Origin: Hyperoodon ampullatus
Taxonomy: Eukaryota > Chordata > Mammalia > Artiodactyla > Ziphiidae
DNA: 64,000 nt
NCBI GenBank assembly: GCA_949752795.1
Contig: OX457056.1
Coordinates: forward strand, 176,538,428-176,602,427
Direction: 5' to 3'
Both the position numbers and the translations under genes were made by a program. Of the stretch, positions 53,059-62,744 are shown one piece after another. Positions within the stretch are counted from its first letter, which is position 1; each line of letters starts with the position of its first letter. A model generated the notes under the pieces. That model searched no databases and was not told the origin of the DNA. It worked only from the letters and a program-made list of their open reading frames with translations.

Positions 53059-53170
53059 AGCCTCACTCTTCTATCTGCACCCTATGAGGAAATGGCGTTG
53101 GGGAGAAAGCACCTGTGCTGTGTGTAGGTATGTGTAGGCAGGACGGGTGTGCATCCGTACTCAGCTGCTC
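52964..53170 (-). repeat. Inverted duplication, right arm
   Basis: Reverse complement of 52,169-52,375 with about 10% divergence. The match stops abruptly at 52,964 (mid-SINE) and at 53,170. Confidence 0.9.
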
Positions 53171-53810
53171 AAACAAACCCCATTCAAGGTCCTCACAAAC
53201 TCAACCCATACCCTCCTACTCCAAATCAATGAGGCTGACTCAGTTTCCTGCTAACTCACAGCAGTCCCGGCTTTATCAGTCAACTGGTTCCACAGGTTAA
53301 AAGTGGCTCCCGGCAGAACCCACCATCTCTGGGAATCAGAGCGTTGCATATGGCCACTGGGAGATACTCGGTGTGGTCCTCAGACTCCCTGTGTTGTCCT
53401 CACGGTCTGGATCTTCTCACTGGGCTGAATATTTCCAGTTTGCACTCTGAAATGGGAGGGTGAACAAGAGTGGGAGGTACAAAGCCAGATGGAAGCTACT
53501 GGGCCAAAGGCCTCCGATTCCTCACTCAATTCAAAGTCTACTTGAAATCAAACACCTTGGGATATTCGGGCAACCTGATGGTCAGCTGCTTAGAAAAACT
53601 GGATTCTAAACTAAACTAAACTTCCAAACATGGGGAGTTACTACGGAAGAAAGTAAGTATTGCTGGTGACATAGAAAGGCTCTGAAGCCCTTTTAGATTT
53701 TCCCAATAAGCCACATATTCCTTTCTGCTGAGACCAATAGAACTCTCAACACTGATCTTTTTAATTCTGGGTTTTGATACTGGGGTTCTTTCAAGAGAGC
53801 AGAAGGAATC
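53171..53810. other. No recognised element
   Basis: Unassigned. The 95-codon minus frame at 53,616-53,903 runs into the next SINE. Confidence 0.45.
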
Positions 53811-53820
53811 AGCTTTTCTT

Positions 53821-54017
53821 TTTTTGCGGTACGCGGGCCTCTCACTGTTGTGGCCTCTCCCATTGCGGAGCACAGGCTCCGGACACGCAGGTTCAGCGGC
53901 CATGGCTCACGGGCCCAGCTGCTCCGCGGCATGTGGGATATTCCTGGACAGGGGCACGAACCCGTGTCCCCTGCATCAATAGGCGGACTCTCAACCACTG
54001 CACCACTAGGGAAGCCC
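53821..54017 (-). mobile_element. CHR-type SINE, short form
   Basis: T-run, 'gcggtacgcgggcctctcactgttgtggcctctcccattgc' through to 'gcaccactagggaagcccc'. Likely target duplication AGCTTTTCTT (53,811-53,820) and AGATTTTCTT (54,019-54,028), 9 of 10 matching. Confidence 0.94.
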
Positions 54018-54028
54018 CAGATTTTCTT

Positions 54029-54315
54029 AAAGGAATATGTTCCTGACTTAAGATCAACGTTTTTATATCCACTCTAGTGAATCTCCTTCCACAATTAACA
54101 CTCACTCCTGCTGGCAAAAAAAGTTGATTATCTTTTAACAAAAGCATCAATTAATCTTTTAATAAGGCATCAATAATTGGGGGAGCAGCTAAGAAATTTA
54201 AATCAAATCTGTTTGTAACCAAACCAGAGAAATATACTTTCAAATAACCACTGAACTCTTGTCTTTACACCCTAAAGATGAAATTTTTGAGTATCCCCTA
54301 ACACCTGTTAAATTG
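54029..54315. other. No recognised element
   Basis: AT-rich, unassigned. Confidence 0.5.
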
Positions 54316-54728
54316 TGATAGTTAATTTTATACGTCAACTTGGCTGGGCCACAGTGTCTAGATATGGGATCAAACATTCTTCTGAATGTTTCTGTGACAG
54401 TGTTTTTGGGTGACAGTAACATTTACACCAGTGGACATTGAGCAAAGCAGATAGCTCTTTATATTGTGGGTGGGCCTCATCCAGTCAGTTGAAGGCCTGA
54501 GTAGAACAGAAGACTCAACCTCCTCAAGCAAGAGGGAATTTAGCAGCAGATGGCCTTTAGACTTGAACTGCAGCATCTTCTCTTCTTTGGTCTCTAGTCT
54601 ACGGGCCCATTCTGCAGATTTTGGACTTTCCATCTCCATAGTCCCATGAGTCAATTCCTTAGAATAAAACTCTTTCTATGTACATACACATCCCATTGGT
54701 TTTTCTCTGGAGAACTCTGACTAATACA
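54316..54728 (+). mobile_element. MLT2-type ERVL solo LTR
   Basis: TGTGATAGTTAATTTTATACG start, 'caacttggctgggcc', 'gggcctcatccagtcagttgaaggcctgagtagaacag', 'tctgcagattttggactttcc', 'ggtttttctctggagaactctgactaataca' end. Near full length; third MLT2 of the window. Confidence 0.92.
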
Positions 54729-54784
54729 AATGTGTTTCCCTATTTCTCTAATTTGATTCCCTGCTCATATTCTCTTCTCAATCT

Positions 54785-54948
54785 TGGCTGAACAGTGGAC
54801 TCACCAAGGGAGTTTTAAAAAACACAAGTGCCTGTGTCCCCAACTGCAGAGCCTAATTTGATTTGTCTAGACTGTGGCCTGGACATTAAGATTTTAAAAG
54901 CTTCCCAGATGATTCTAAAGTGCAATGAGATGGTTGAGAAACACCATC
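54785..54948 (+). mobile_element. MER5-type hAT element
   Basis: 'tggactcaccaagggagttttaaaaaacacaagtgcctgtgtccccaactgcagagcc', 'ggcctggacattaagattttaaaagcttcccagatgattctaaagtgcaatgagatggttgagaaacacc'. Confidence 0.75.
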
Positions 54949-55448
54949 TTCCAGTTCCTTGATCAAATAATCTAAGGAAGAGCTGGGCTGAAACTCTACA
55001 ACTATCCTATTTCCTAATCCCCTGATTGGCTCTCTCTGCTGCAAATCTGACCCTTTTGGACTCCAGAGCAGGGTCACTATGTCCCAGGAATGGATTTTTT
55101 TCTCTTTCTCTTTTTATCTTTCTTGTGAGAGTGCTTGAGGTCACCAAGTATAAACCATGTTACTTTGTATTTACACAAATTCCAATCTTTAAGAAGAAAA
55201 ACATGCTTTTCATTTCAAAGTTTTACATTAATTATTTGACTCTGGCAAGTGGCTAGTTAATTGGCATCTATTTTAGTCACAAATAGACTGGGATAAAGCA
55301 GACAATTTCTTTGCATAGAATTTTTCCTAACAGCCAAAACTGTCCAGTGAAGGAATAAATTGTCTTCTGAGAATTTTTTCCCATAGCGGTTCTTAAGAAG
55401 TCATGGAACCATGTCCTCTGCTATATTTGCACATGAGCAAATGACACG
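54949..55448. other. No recognised element
   Basis: AT-rich, unassigned. Confidence 0.5.
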
Positions 55449-55449
55449 C

Positions 55450-55617
55450 ATACAAGGTTATCCATTAAAGTCTGGATTGTGGAAGTAAAAGACTGGAAAC
55501 AACCTAAGTGTCTACCATGAGGGACTGGTTAAAAAATTATAGTACACCCTAAAATGACCTGCTATGCAGTCATAAAAGGGAATGAGGCAGGTCTTCATGC
55601 TCTGATATGGAAGGATC
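55450..55617 (+). mobile_element. Old L1M, piece 1 of the nest
   Basis: 'actggaaacaacctaagtgtctacc', 'actggttaaaaaattatagtacaccc', 'gctatgcagtcataaaagggaatgaggcaggtcttcatgctctgatatgg'. It is broken at 55,618 by a DNA transposon. Confidence 0.8.
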
Positions 55618-55818
55618 CAGTTGTGTGCTGGAGGTCGCTTGGACCAATTCATGAGCGCAGATAATTAGCTTCTCTTCCTAACTCTGCAGTCAGTGACCTC
55701 ACAAAGCTTGAAATTGACCATGGTGGCAGTTATACCATGGACATCTGCAAATGCTACCAATCAAGGAACTCCCTACCCCATGAGACCTAGTTGTTAAACA
55801 TTTACTAGCACACCACTG
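55618..55818. mobile_element. Non-autonomous hAT transposon with inverted termini and 8-bp duplication
   Basis: 201 bp. The left end is CAGTTGTGTGCTGG; the right end in reverse is CAGTGGTGTGCTAG. The flanks GAAGGATC (55,610-55,617) and AAAAGATC (55,819-55,826) differ at two of eight bases. Host L1 text continues across it. The 8-bp duplication and CAG...CTG ends indicate the hAT superfamily. Confidence 0.88.
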
Positions 55819-55950
55819 AAAAGATCTCCAAAACCCATTGTCAAATGAATAAAGCAAAGTGTAACACAATATGCTTAGTATGCTAGCACAGTGTGAAAAT
55901 AGGGGAAATCACATGTTTAATAACCTCTTATTCCTCAATATTTAAATTCT
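55819..55950 (+). mobile_element. Old L1M, piece 2 of the nest
   Basis: 'agatctccaaaacccattgtcaaatgaataaagcaaagtgtaacacaatatgcttagtatgctagc' continues piece 1 directly. Confidence 0.8.
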
Positions 55951-55954
55951 ATTG

Positions 55955-56514
55955 TGTTACTGTATGACCCAGCAATTTTACTCCTAGGTATATACCCAAA
56001 AGAAATGAAAACATGTGTCTACATGGAAACTTGTACACGAATTACTATAGCAGCATTATTCATAATAACCAAATAGGTGAAAACAACCCAAATGTCATTC
56101 ATCAACAAATAAATGGATAAATAAATTGTGGTATATACATACAACAGAATGTTATTCAGCCGTAAAAAGGAAAGAAGTAGTGATACACGCTACAACTTGG
56201 ATGAACCTTGAATACATTATAAGTGAAAGAAGCTAGACAGAAAAGGTCATATATTGTATGATTCCTTTTATAGGAGATATCCAGAATAGGCAAATCCATA
56301 GAGATGGAAAGCAGATTAGTGGTTACGAATAGGGGGAGGGGGAAACAGGGAGTGATAGCATAATGGTTAATTTTGTTTTTTGTTGTTTCTGGGGGGATGA
56401 AAAAGTTTTAGAGAGAGGTGATGGTTTCACATTGTAACTACACTAAATGCCACTGAATTGTACACTTTAAAATTGCTATATGTGGATTTTACCTCAAGTT
56501 AAAAAAAAAAAACC
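55955..56514 (+). mobile_element. Second L1, 3' end, inserted in the old L1
   Basis: 'gacccagcaattttactcctaggtatatacccaaaag', 'cagcattattcataataacc', 'gttattcagccgtaaaaaggaaag', 'gaattgtacactttaaaattgctatatg', ending in a 12-A tail at about 56,501-56,512. 5'-truncated insertion in the same direction as its host. Confidence 0.85.
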
Positions 56515-56625
56515 TCTGGGAAGCTATACATAGAAACTGTATTGTATTAACTAGTTGTCTCTGGAAAGGAGAACTGTATACCTGGGAGACAGGGCATCAG
56601 GGTGCCTTTTCATTGTATGCCTTTT
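56515..56625 (+). mobile_element. Old L1M, piece 3 of the nest
   Basis: 'gctatacatagaaactgtattg', 'tagttgtctctggaaaggagaactgtatacctgggagacaggg', 'ttttcattgtatgccttt' is the L1M 3' UTR expected after piece 2. It is cut at 56,626 by another L1. Confidence 0.75.
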
Positions 56626-56947
56626 AAAAAATAATTTTATTGAATTATATAGTTGATTTATAATGTGTTAATTTCTGCTGTACAGCAAAGTGACTCAGTT
56701 ATACATATATATATATACTCTTTTTCATATTCCTTTCCATTATGGTTTCTCATAGGATATTGAATATAGTTCCCTGTGCTATACAGTAGGACCTTGTTGT
56801 TTATGCATCTTATATAGAATAGTTTGCATCTACTAATCCCAAACCCCCATCCTTCCCTCCCCCACCCCCCTCCCCCTTGGCAACCACAAGTCTGTTCTAT
56901 ATGTCTGGGAGTCTGTTTCTGTTTCGTAAATATGTTCATTTGTGTCA
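56626..56947 (-). mobile_element. Young cetartiodactyl-type L1 3' end with 12-bp target duplication
   Basis: 'ttattgaattatatagttgatttataatgtgttaatttctgctgtacagcaaagtgactcag', 'ttccctgtgctatacagtaggaccttgttg', 'ccttggcaaccacaagtctgttc'. TGTATGCCTTTT is at 56,614-56,625 and 56,948-56,959. 5'-truncated at about 320 bp. Confidence 0.95.
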
Positions 56948-57005
56948 TGTATGCCTTTTTTGTACTTCAATATTTTGAACCATGTGGACAAAAGGGGATA
57001 CGAAG
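56948..57005 (+). mobile_element. Old L1M, piece 4 of the nest
   Basis: 'tttttgtacttcaatattttgaaccatgtgg' is the terminal L1M 3' UTR text and completes the interrupted element. Confidence 0.7.
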
Positions 57006-57264
57006 GCCTAACAGACGTATGTGTCCCCTCTATAAAGCCCAAAATAAATAGATAAAGAACAAGTTAGTGGCAGATCATATTTAAAGTCTATAAACACAGA
57101 TTCTAGCTCAGTCCTCCAAATGCTAGCTTTCTAGAGGCTTCCATTGGTTGGGCTAAATTTGCCATATTCCATCAGGTGGGAACATCTTTTCAGAGGGCAA
57201 CAGGGCATCTGGATTGACTCTGCCTTGTGAACGGAAGATACAGCAGAACACCTGGGAGACTTGG

Positions 57265-57468
57265 TGGTAGAGTGAGTGAAGCAGTTTGGGGGAATGGCCA
57301 TATGTCCTTAGGTTAGGCATGTGACCTCTCTGAGACTTGATTTTCTCTCTGTAAAATGGGGATGATCAGACCTACCTCTCAGGGTTGGTATGACAATGTT
57401 ATAGAGTATTAAGGTAACATGAGGATGTTCCTGGTACTCTACAGGCACTCAGTGCTAATCTCCTTTCC
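57265..57468 (+). mobile_element. MIR SINE
   Basis: 'taggcatgtgacctctctgagacttgattttctctctgtaaaatggggatgatcagacctacctctcagggttggtatg', 'actctacaggcactcagtgc'. Confidence 0.88.
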
Positions 57469-57684
57469 CAGGAAGGGGCCAGTGCTGCAGGTTTCTGCAT
57501 GCTCAGGAGACCCTACCTGATGACTCAGCATGAAGATTTGCTCTGCCTTCATTGTTCAACTAGTCCAGCTACAAGCTTGATCTTTCTCCAATATCTTTCT
57601 GAGCCCTCCATTTCTTCTATTTTTACAAATCAAGATTGCATCATTGAAGTGGAGAATGAATAAAAAAGTAAAGAATTAGACTCC

Positions 57685-57905
57685 TAAGAGCAACTAGAGC
57701 TGTGATTTATTGAGTGCTTACCTTGGGTCTTGTATTTTAAATGTATTGTTTCTAACTCTTACAACAGCCTTAGAAGCAATATATTTCAATCCTCATTTTA
57801 GAGAGCACAGACAGTTTAAGTAACTTGCTCACAATAACACAGCCCTAGTAAGAGAGCGGGGTTGGAACCCAGGACTGCCTGACCTTCTACTCTATCACAC
57901 TCCAT
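57685..57905 (-). mobile_element. MIR SINE
   Basis: 'gatttattgagtgcttaccttgg', 'ctcttacaacagccttagaag', 'cctcattttagagagcacagacagtttaagtaacttgctcacaataacacagccctagtaag', 'gttggaacccaggactg'. Confidence 0.9.
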
Positions 57906-57959
57906 CATGCGACCCAACTTACAAATTTCTGAAGTCAAGGCTACTGCTCTGTGTGGCCT

Positions 57960-58150
57960 ACAACAATCACAGAATCTAGATGAAAGTTGGAAGACTCCCC
58001 AAAGAGTATCAAGTCTAACCTCCCCGACAAAGAACCCTCGCTTCAACGTCCCTGATTCTTTGACGGGGAGCTCACCACCTCATGTGACAGCCCATTCCAT
58101 TTTTAGGCAATTCTAATTACTAGGAAGACTCATAATGTGCTATTTGCCAG
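57960..58150 (+). mobile_element. L3/CR1 LINE fragment
   Basis: 'cagaatctagatgaaagttgg', 'agtatcaagtctaacctcccc', 'gattctttgacggggagctcaccacctcatgtgacagcccattccatttttaggcaattctaattactaggaa' in L3/CR1 order. Confidence 0.65.
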
Positions 58151-58429
58151 TAAGATGCACCTGCTATTTTCATTACAACTTCATACACCCTGATGAGGCC
58201 ATCATTAAGACATCCTCAGCTGAAATCCTGACTCCATTACCTCCTGGACTTACAATAGTCCCCCAACACCATTGCCAAATAAAGTCCCCCCAGAACATCA
58301 GTGATGCAGACAAAGTCATGAAAGGGATGTTGATTGCTGCTTCAAATGAGTCTGGGATAGGTGATTATCTCTTCCTGAGAAAAGGTTTTTCTGGGTGGGA
58401 TGTATTGTCACTCGGGACAGAGGTATAGC
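58151..58429. other. No recognised element
   Basis: Unassigned. The 97-codon frame at 58,135-58,428 has no domain. Confidence 0.5.
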
Positions 58430-59010
58430 ATATACTGCAAAAGTTTAAAAATAATCAACACAATTCCTCGGTTAATTAAAGCGCTGCAAAAAGCAATGAA
58501 AGCTGATTTTTGTGCTTCTCCTTCTTCCTGGTTTTCAGCTTCTTTGGCAGTTTTCTGTTGAGTTGAAGGACAGTCAGCTCTAAACAATGAAAAATGAGCT
58601 AATGTCGCTAGCTTCCTGCACCATGACATTACTGTAAGATCCAACCGCTAATAATGATGATTAAAAATGGATAATAATTAAGAAGGGGGTAACAAAGGTC
58701 TTCTGAGTGTGGGAGCTGTGCTCATCTGATTCTCCACAGGGGAAACAAAATATGTTTATGCGATTGTGCAAACTGCGGGAAACTAAAAGATGCCAGGGTC
58801 AGAAGAGTAACGTGGCTCCTCTGGGATTTCAGGTGGCAAATAGGATGGAGAATCTTAACTTTAATGAAGACAACAAAAATCACATAATTAACACACACTG
58901 TTAACACCTCATTAGTCTCCCGGGGCTTAAGTTGTGCTAAAAATAATCAACACATTTTACTTAAATAGGGTGCTCCTACAGGTGATTGTGATGGCTGCCT
59001 TGGCCATAGC
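58430..59010. promoter_or_regulatory. Candidate conserved non-coding regulatory block
   Basis: Repeat-free block rich in homeodomain-type cores. GTTAATTAAAG lies at 58,471, ATAATGATGATTAAAA near 58,651 and ATAATAATTAAG near 58,671. ACATAATTAACACAC lies near 58,881. The 16-mer AAAAATAATCAACACA occurs exactly twice, at 58,447-58,462 and 58,939-58,954, bracketing the block. Enhancer status is inferred. Confidence 0.4.
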
Positions 59011-59365
59011 AGAATGGAGCCATGGCTCTGCATGTTCTTCAAATGCTTTAAAGCAGGGCTTATCTTCATACCAAGGAAAGGATTATTAAAAACATATGTG
59101 GAGTTACAGAGTGGAAATGAGTGTGTTATGAAGAGCTTCTCTGAATCTGAGCCTGACTCCGAGGCTGACTCCAAAATCTTGCATAACCCTATTTCACAAC
59201 CCAGGTCCCTTAAGTCAGGGTTGTCTCATAAACTAATCTGTTGGGGGGTATTGGTACTGGCTACAAGTCAAGCTGTAAAAACAGGCCAGTTTTGTTCAGG
59301 GCCTTCTCTTCCTTGAGACAGCCTAAGCATTAAAACTCCTAAGCATTAGATATTTGCCTCCACCT
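59011..59365. other. No recognised element
   Basis: The 100-codon frame at 59,014-59,316 has no domain. Confidence 0.45.
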
Positions 59366-59369
59366 AATC

Positions 59370-59770
59370 TGGTTTGGCCCATGACTGCTATGACCAATGG
59401 AATTTGGGAGCAGTGACGTCACAGGATTCTGAGCCCAGGCATTAAGAAGGCCTGAACCTTTTGCCATGCCTTGAGCTCCCAAGTAAGAAGTTGGAGTACC
59501 CCAATCGGAAAACAAGGCCACAGGGAGAGGCCTTGGAGGATGAGTCATCACATGAAGGTCAGTCACATAGACGAGCACCTGAGGCTCAGATACCCAGCCT
59601 TGTTGCCCACTGACGGCAGTACAAGAGAGAAGCCAAGCGAGACCAGTAGAGGAACTGCCAGCAGCCAATGCCCAGCCAACCCACTATCAAAACCACCCAC
59701 GAGACATGATAAAAGGGTTGCTAGGGTGCATGCTGCAGGGCAATAAATAACCCAAAGGCCTCCTCTCTGC
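59370..59770 (+). mobile_element. MaLR-like LTR, diverged
   Basis: 'atgaccaatggaatttgggagcagtgacgtcac', 'cattaagaaggcctgaacc', 'gaagccaagcgagaccagtagaggaactgccagc' recall the middle of MaLR LTRs. 'gggcaataaataacc' near 59,741 supplies AATAAA. The call is tentative. Confidence 0.4.
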
Positions 59771-59984
59771 CCCTCCCCTTGACAATGCCCCTGCTCACCC
59801 ACTCTTGAGCACCTCTCTGTGCATTTCCAAGGTATCTTCCAACACATTTGGGAAAATCATCTATGTATGTTCACATGTGTTCACGGGAGCAGTTCTCTCT
59901 CCGTTTCTTGGCAAAATAATCAGTCACTGGAATTCTTGGAGATGAGACAGCAGACTTCGTCGTCAGCTAAGAGAGAAATGCTAA

Positions 59985-60190
59985 GTTGCTCTTGCTCTTG
60001 TTTTCCCACTGTGTAAAAATAAGAGCACTAATATACCCGCGTGGGATTAAATAGCAAAACCCTGGGCTTAACGGCCGGTGGCGCTGGTGGCAGAGAGGGG
60101 TGAGAGTCATTGGTTAATTATGCGGCCCTGGACGTCTCCCTAAGTTTTAGAGTCAGTGATAGCTCTCCAAGGGGACTTTTCAAGTAATCC
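59985..60190. promoter_or_regulatory. Candidate regulatory block with CpGs and homeodomain core
   Basis: Repeat-free. CpG-bearing text (ACCCGCGTGGG near 60,037; AACGGCCGGTGGCGC near 60,070) is followed by GGTTAATTATGCGG near 60,113. CTGGTGGCAG near 60,086 has a partial CTCF-like core. Function is inferred. Confidence 0.3.
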
Positions 60191-61588
60191 TCAACTTGAA
60201 AGCTCTTCTGTTCCTGTCAAAAGTCAGGGCAGATAGCAAACCTGCTCCTACCCCCTCAGTGAAGATTGGAGCTTGCTCCAAACAGAGAGTGGCAGGGAGG
60301 CAGAAAACAGCTCTGATAGACAGAAAGCAAAACAAAGAATTTTGTGAGCGTATTGAAGGAACATTTACACAGACCTGTGCAGTAGCCTCATCACTAGCAA
60401 AGCTAAAGTTTCAGAAGCTTTTTTTTTTTTACTTCCTCACATCCCAACACGCTATTGTAGAGCCAGATGGCAAACAGAATAACATAAACACACAAACAGC
60501 AAAGCCAGATAAAAGAATATCCCTCTAAACTGAATCTAACAGTTGTAGAAGTATTGTTGACAAGACCCTGTACTTTGATTTTTAGAAAACTTATATTGAA
60601 TAAATAAATGGATGGATAGATGGATCACCGGATGCCCATGATGGAAAGAGAGAGTGCAATGTGTCCACAAGCTCTTCTAGAGGGAAACGACCATATAACA
60701 TTGTGAGACCCAGAGAAGGTCTGTGAATGGTGCAGAAGCAGGATGATGAGGAAGGAAGATCTGGGTGAAACATTTCCTTTAGTTGCACCTGGTTAAGGTT
60801 TACATCACTCCCCTCAGGTAAGGAGGAATACACAAGACTTTGTTGTTGTTTCTAGTCTGGGTCCTCTTTATTCATGCTTAAGTTAACTATAAGTAGTTAA
60901 TTCCATGGAATGAGCTTGGTCCTTCTCATCTAATCTTCTTGCTGTCTTTGTAAAAATCTCAAATTAAAGAACCTCCTTAGTTTCTTAAAGAACTACAGAT
61001 AAATATCTGAACTAGTGCTGCAGTCATTGTGAGCCACCTACCTAATAAACATTCTCTTCCTTCTTAATAAGGAAAATTCAGTTTTGTTAGGGTAGCAGTA
61101 TGTTAGGCTAAGAACAGTTTGCCAGATTCCCATGAATCTAAGGATGCCCTGTGATACATTTCTCGCCATGAGACATAAATTGAAGGCAACTGGGAAATCT
61201 GCCAGTGCTGCCACTGCCCCCCTTCTCCTGAATCAGATGCACATCTGGAAGTATAAAAGCCAACTTGCAGCAATGAGGCTACAAGCATGAGGTCAGAAGT
61301 CTACGCACTGCTGATGAAGACAGAAAGGAAAGATGTGAACGCCCTGAGCCCGAAGTAATGTAAAGCCACCCTACCAGCTGTGAACTTTTTGTTCCATGTG
61401 ACAAACATCTAAATGTTTAAGCAACTTTTTATCATATTTGCAGCCAAAAGCACTCTTGGCAGTTACTCTTGGGTTGATCCGATTGAAAATTACAGTCTGG
61501 GTTCTAGTGCCCAGAGTAGGTTAGGGAAGAAGCAGTCTTAATTGGACATTGCCTGAATAAAGGGCAATTCCTTACAGGGTATGGTACA
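60191..61588. other. No recognised element; short TGGA repeat
   Basis: A degenerate (TGGA)n lies at 60,607-60,625 and an 11-T run at about 60,420. The 110-codon frame at 60,196-60,528 has no domain. Otherwise unassigned. Confidence 0.45.
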
Positions 61589-61589
61589 T

Positions 61590-61880
61590 TGTATTAGTTT
61601 GGGCTACAAATAAAAGAAACTCCTGACTTGCACTAACTTATATAACAAATCACAGAGTAGAAAATCCAGAGGTAAAAAAGACACAGGTGAAGAACCATCA
61701 CAGCCTTAGGAGTCCAGATTATTCCATCTCTCTGCTTGGCTATCCTTGGGGAACCCCATGTGCTAGTTGAAGTAAATTAATCAGGAACTATCCTTGGTGA
61801 CCCCATGAACCCTGTTGGGTAGAGTTAGATACTTGGACAAAATGTATGCCTATTAGAAAGGAAAAGCAGGGATTGATAAT
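61590..61880 (-). mobile_element. Possible old LTR or DNA-element remnant
   Basis: 'tgtattagtttgggctacaaataaaagaaactcctgacttgcactaac' and 'ccatctctctgcttggctatcc' resemble an old interspersed element read antisense. Family not recognised. Confidence 0.3.
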
Positions 61881-62740
61881 TATAGCAAACCAAAAGTGTC
61901 CACGACACACATGCTGGATAAATGCTTTTCAAAATGTGGAAAGTCCCAAAGTAAGAAATGATGATGATTCTACCAGCCTAGTGCCAGCATTAGTTTGAAT
62001 ACATTCTTCTGCTGCCACTTGGAAAAAAAGAGGGCTTGTTTTCTTGTCCATTCAGCTAACATTTATGGCTTCCAACTGAATGGTCTGATTCATTCATCCC
62101 ATTTGACTGGTCTCATAACAGGAAGTAATTAAAATATCCCAAGGGATCAAACAGCCCACTTGTAAAATTGGAATATTTGAAAAAAACAAACAATTCCTTC
62201 CTTTTCTTCCTCCCAACTAAGCCACCTTCACTGGTGGTATCGAATAAACCCAAACTCTGTTTAAATGAAAAGAAAGAGATTACAAAGTCTGTTTAATAAC
62301 AAGACATAGTCATGGATGCTTATTAGAAATAGTCTTTTTTCAGTGTGGAGCTAAGGTTCTTAAGAATTTTAAGAACTGGCACCTCACTGGGAATAGATGT
62401 GAAAACTGAGTGAAGGATCACATGATGTGTAGGCAGCTTCACAGGAGTTCATTTCTCCTCAGAACACCAATCTGCTTGTGTGTAATCCACCATGGTACTC
62501 AGTGTGGCATCCGTCGGGGAGAACAATTCCTAGTGCCGGGAACCACCTGCCAGACATACAGAATTTTGACAGAGCGGCATCTGTGTTTTCCTTTGGGAAC
62601 TATGTCTTTCTCGTCCTCCCCATGTGGTTCTGGTGGTGCTGACCCAGCTCCTGGTAGGGGTGGGCCTATCACACAGTCGTGTATTCCATCCTCATCCAGG
62701 CAGCAGCTGGTTATTCTGCTAATGTTTACAAATGTCTTTG
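61881..62740. other. No recognised element
   Basis: The 115-codon frame at 62,410-62,757 has no domain and runs into the L1 that follows. Confidence 0.45.
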
Positions 62741-62744
62741 CTTT

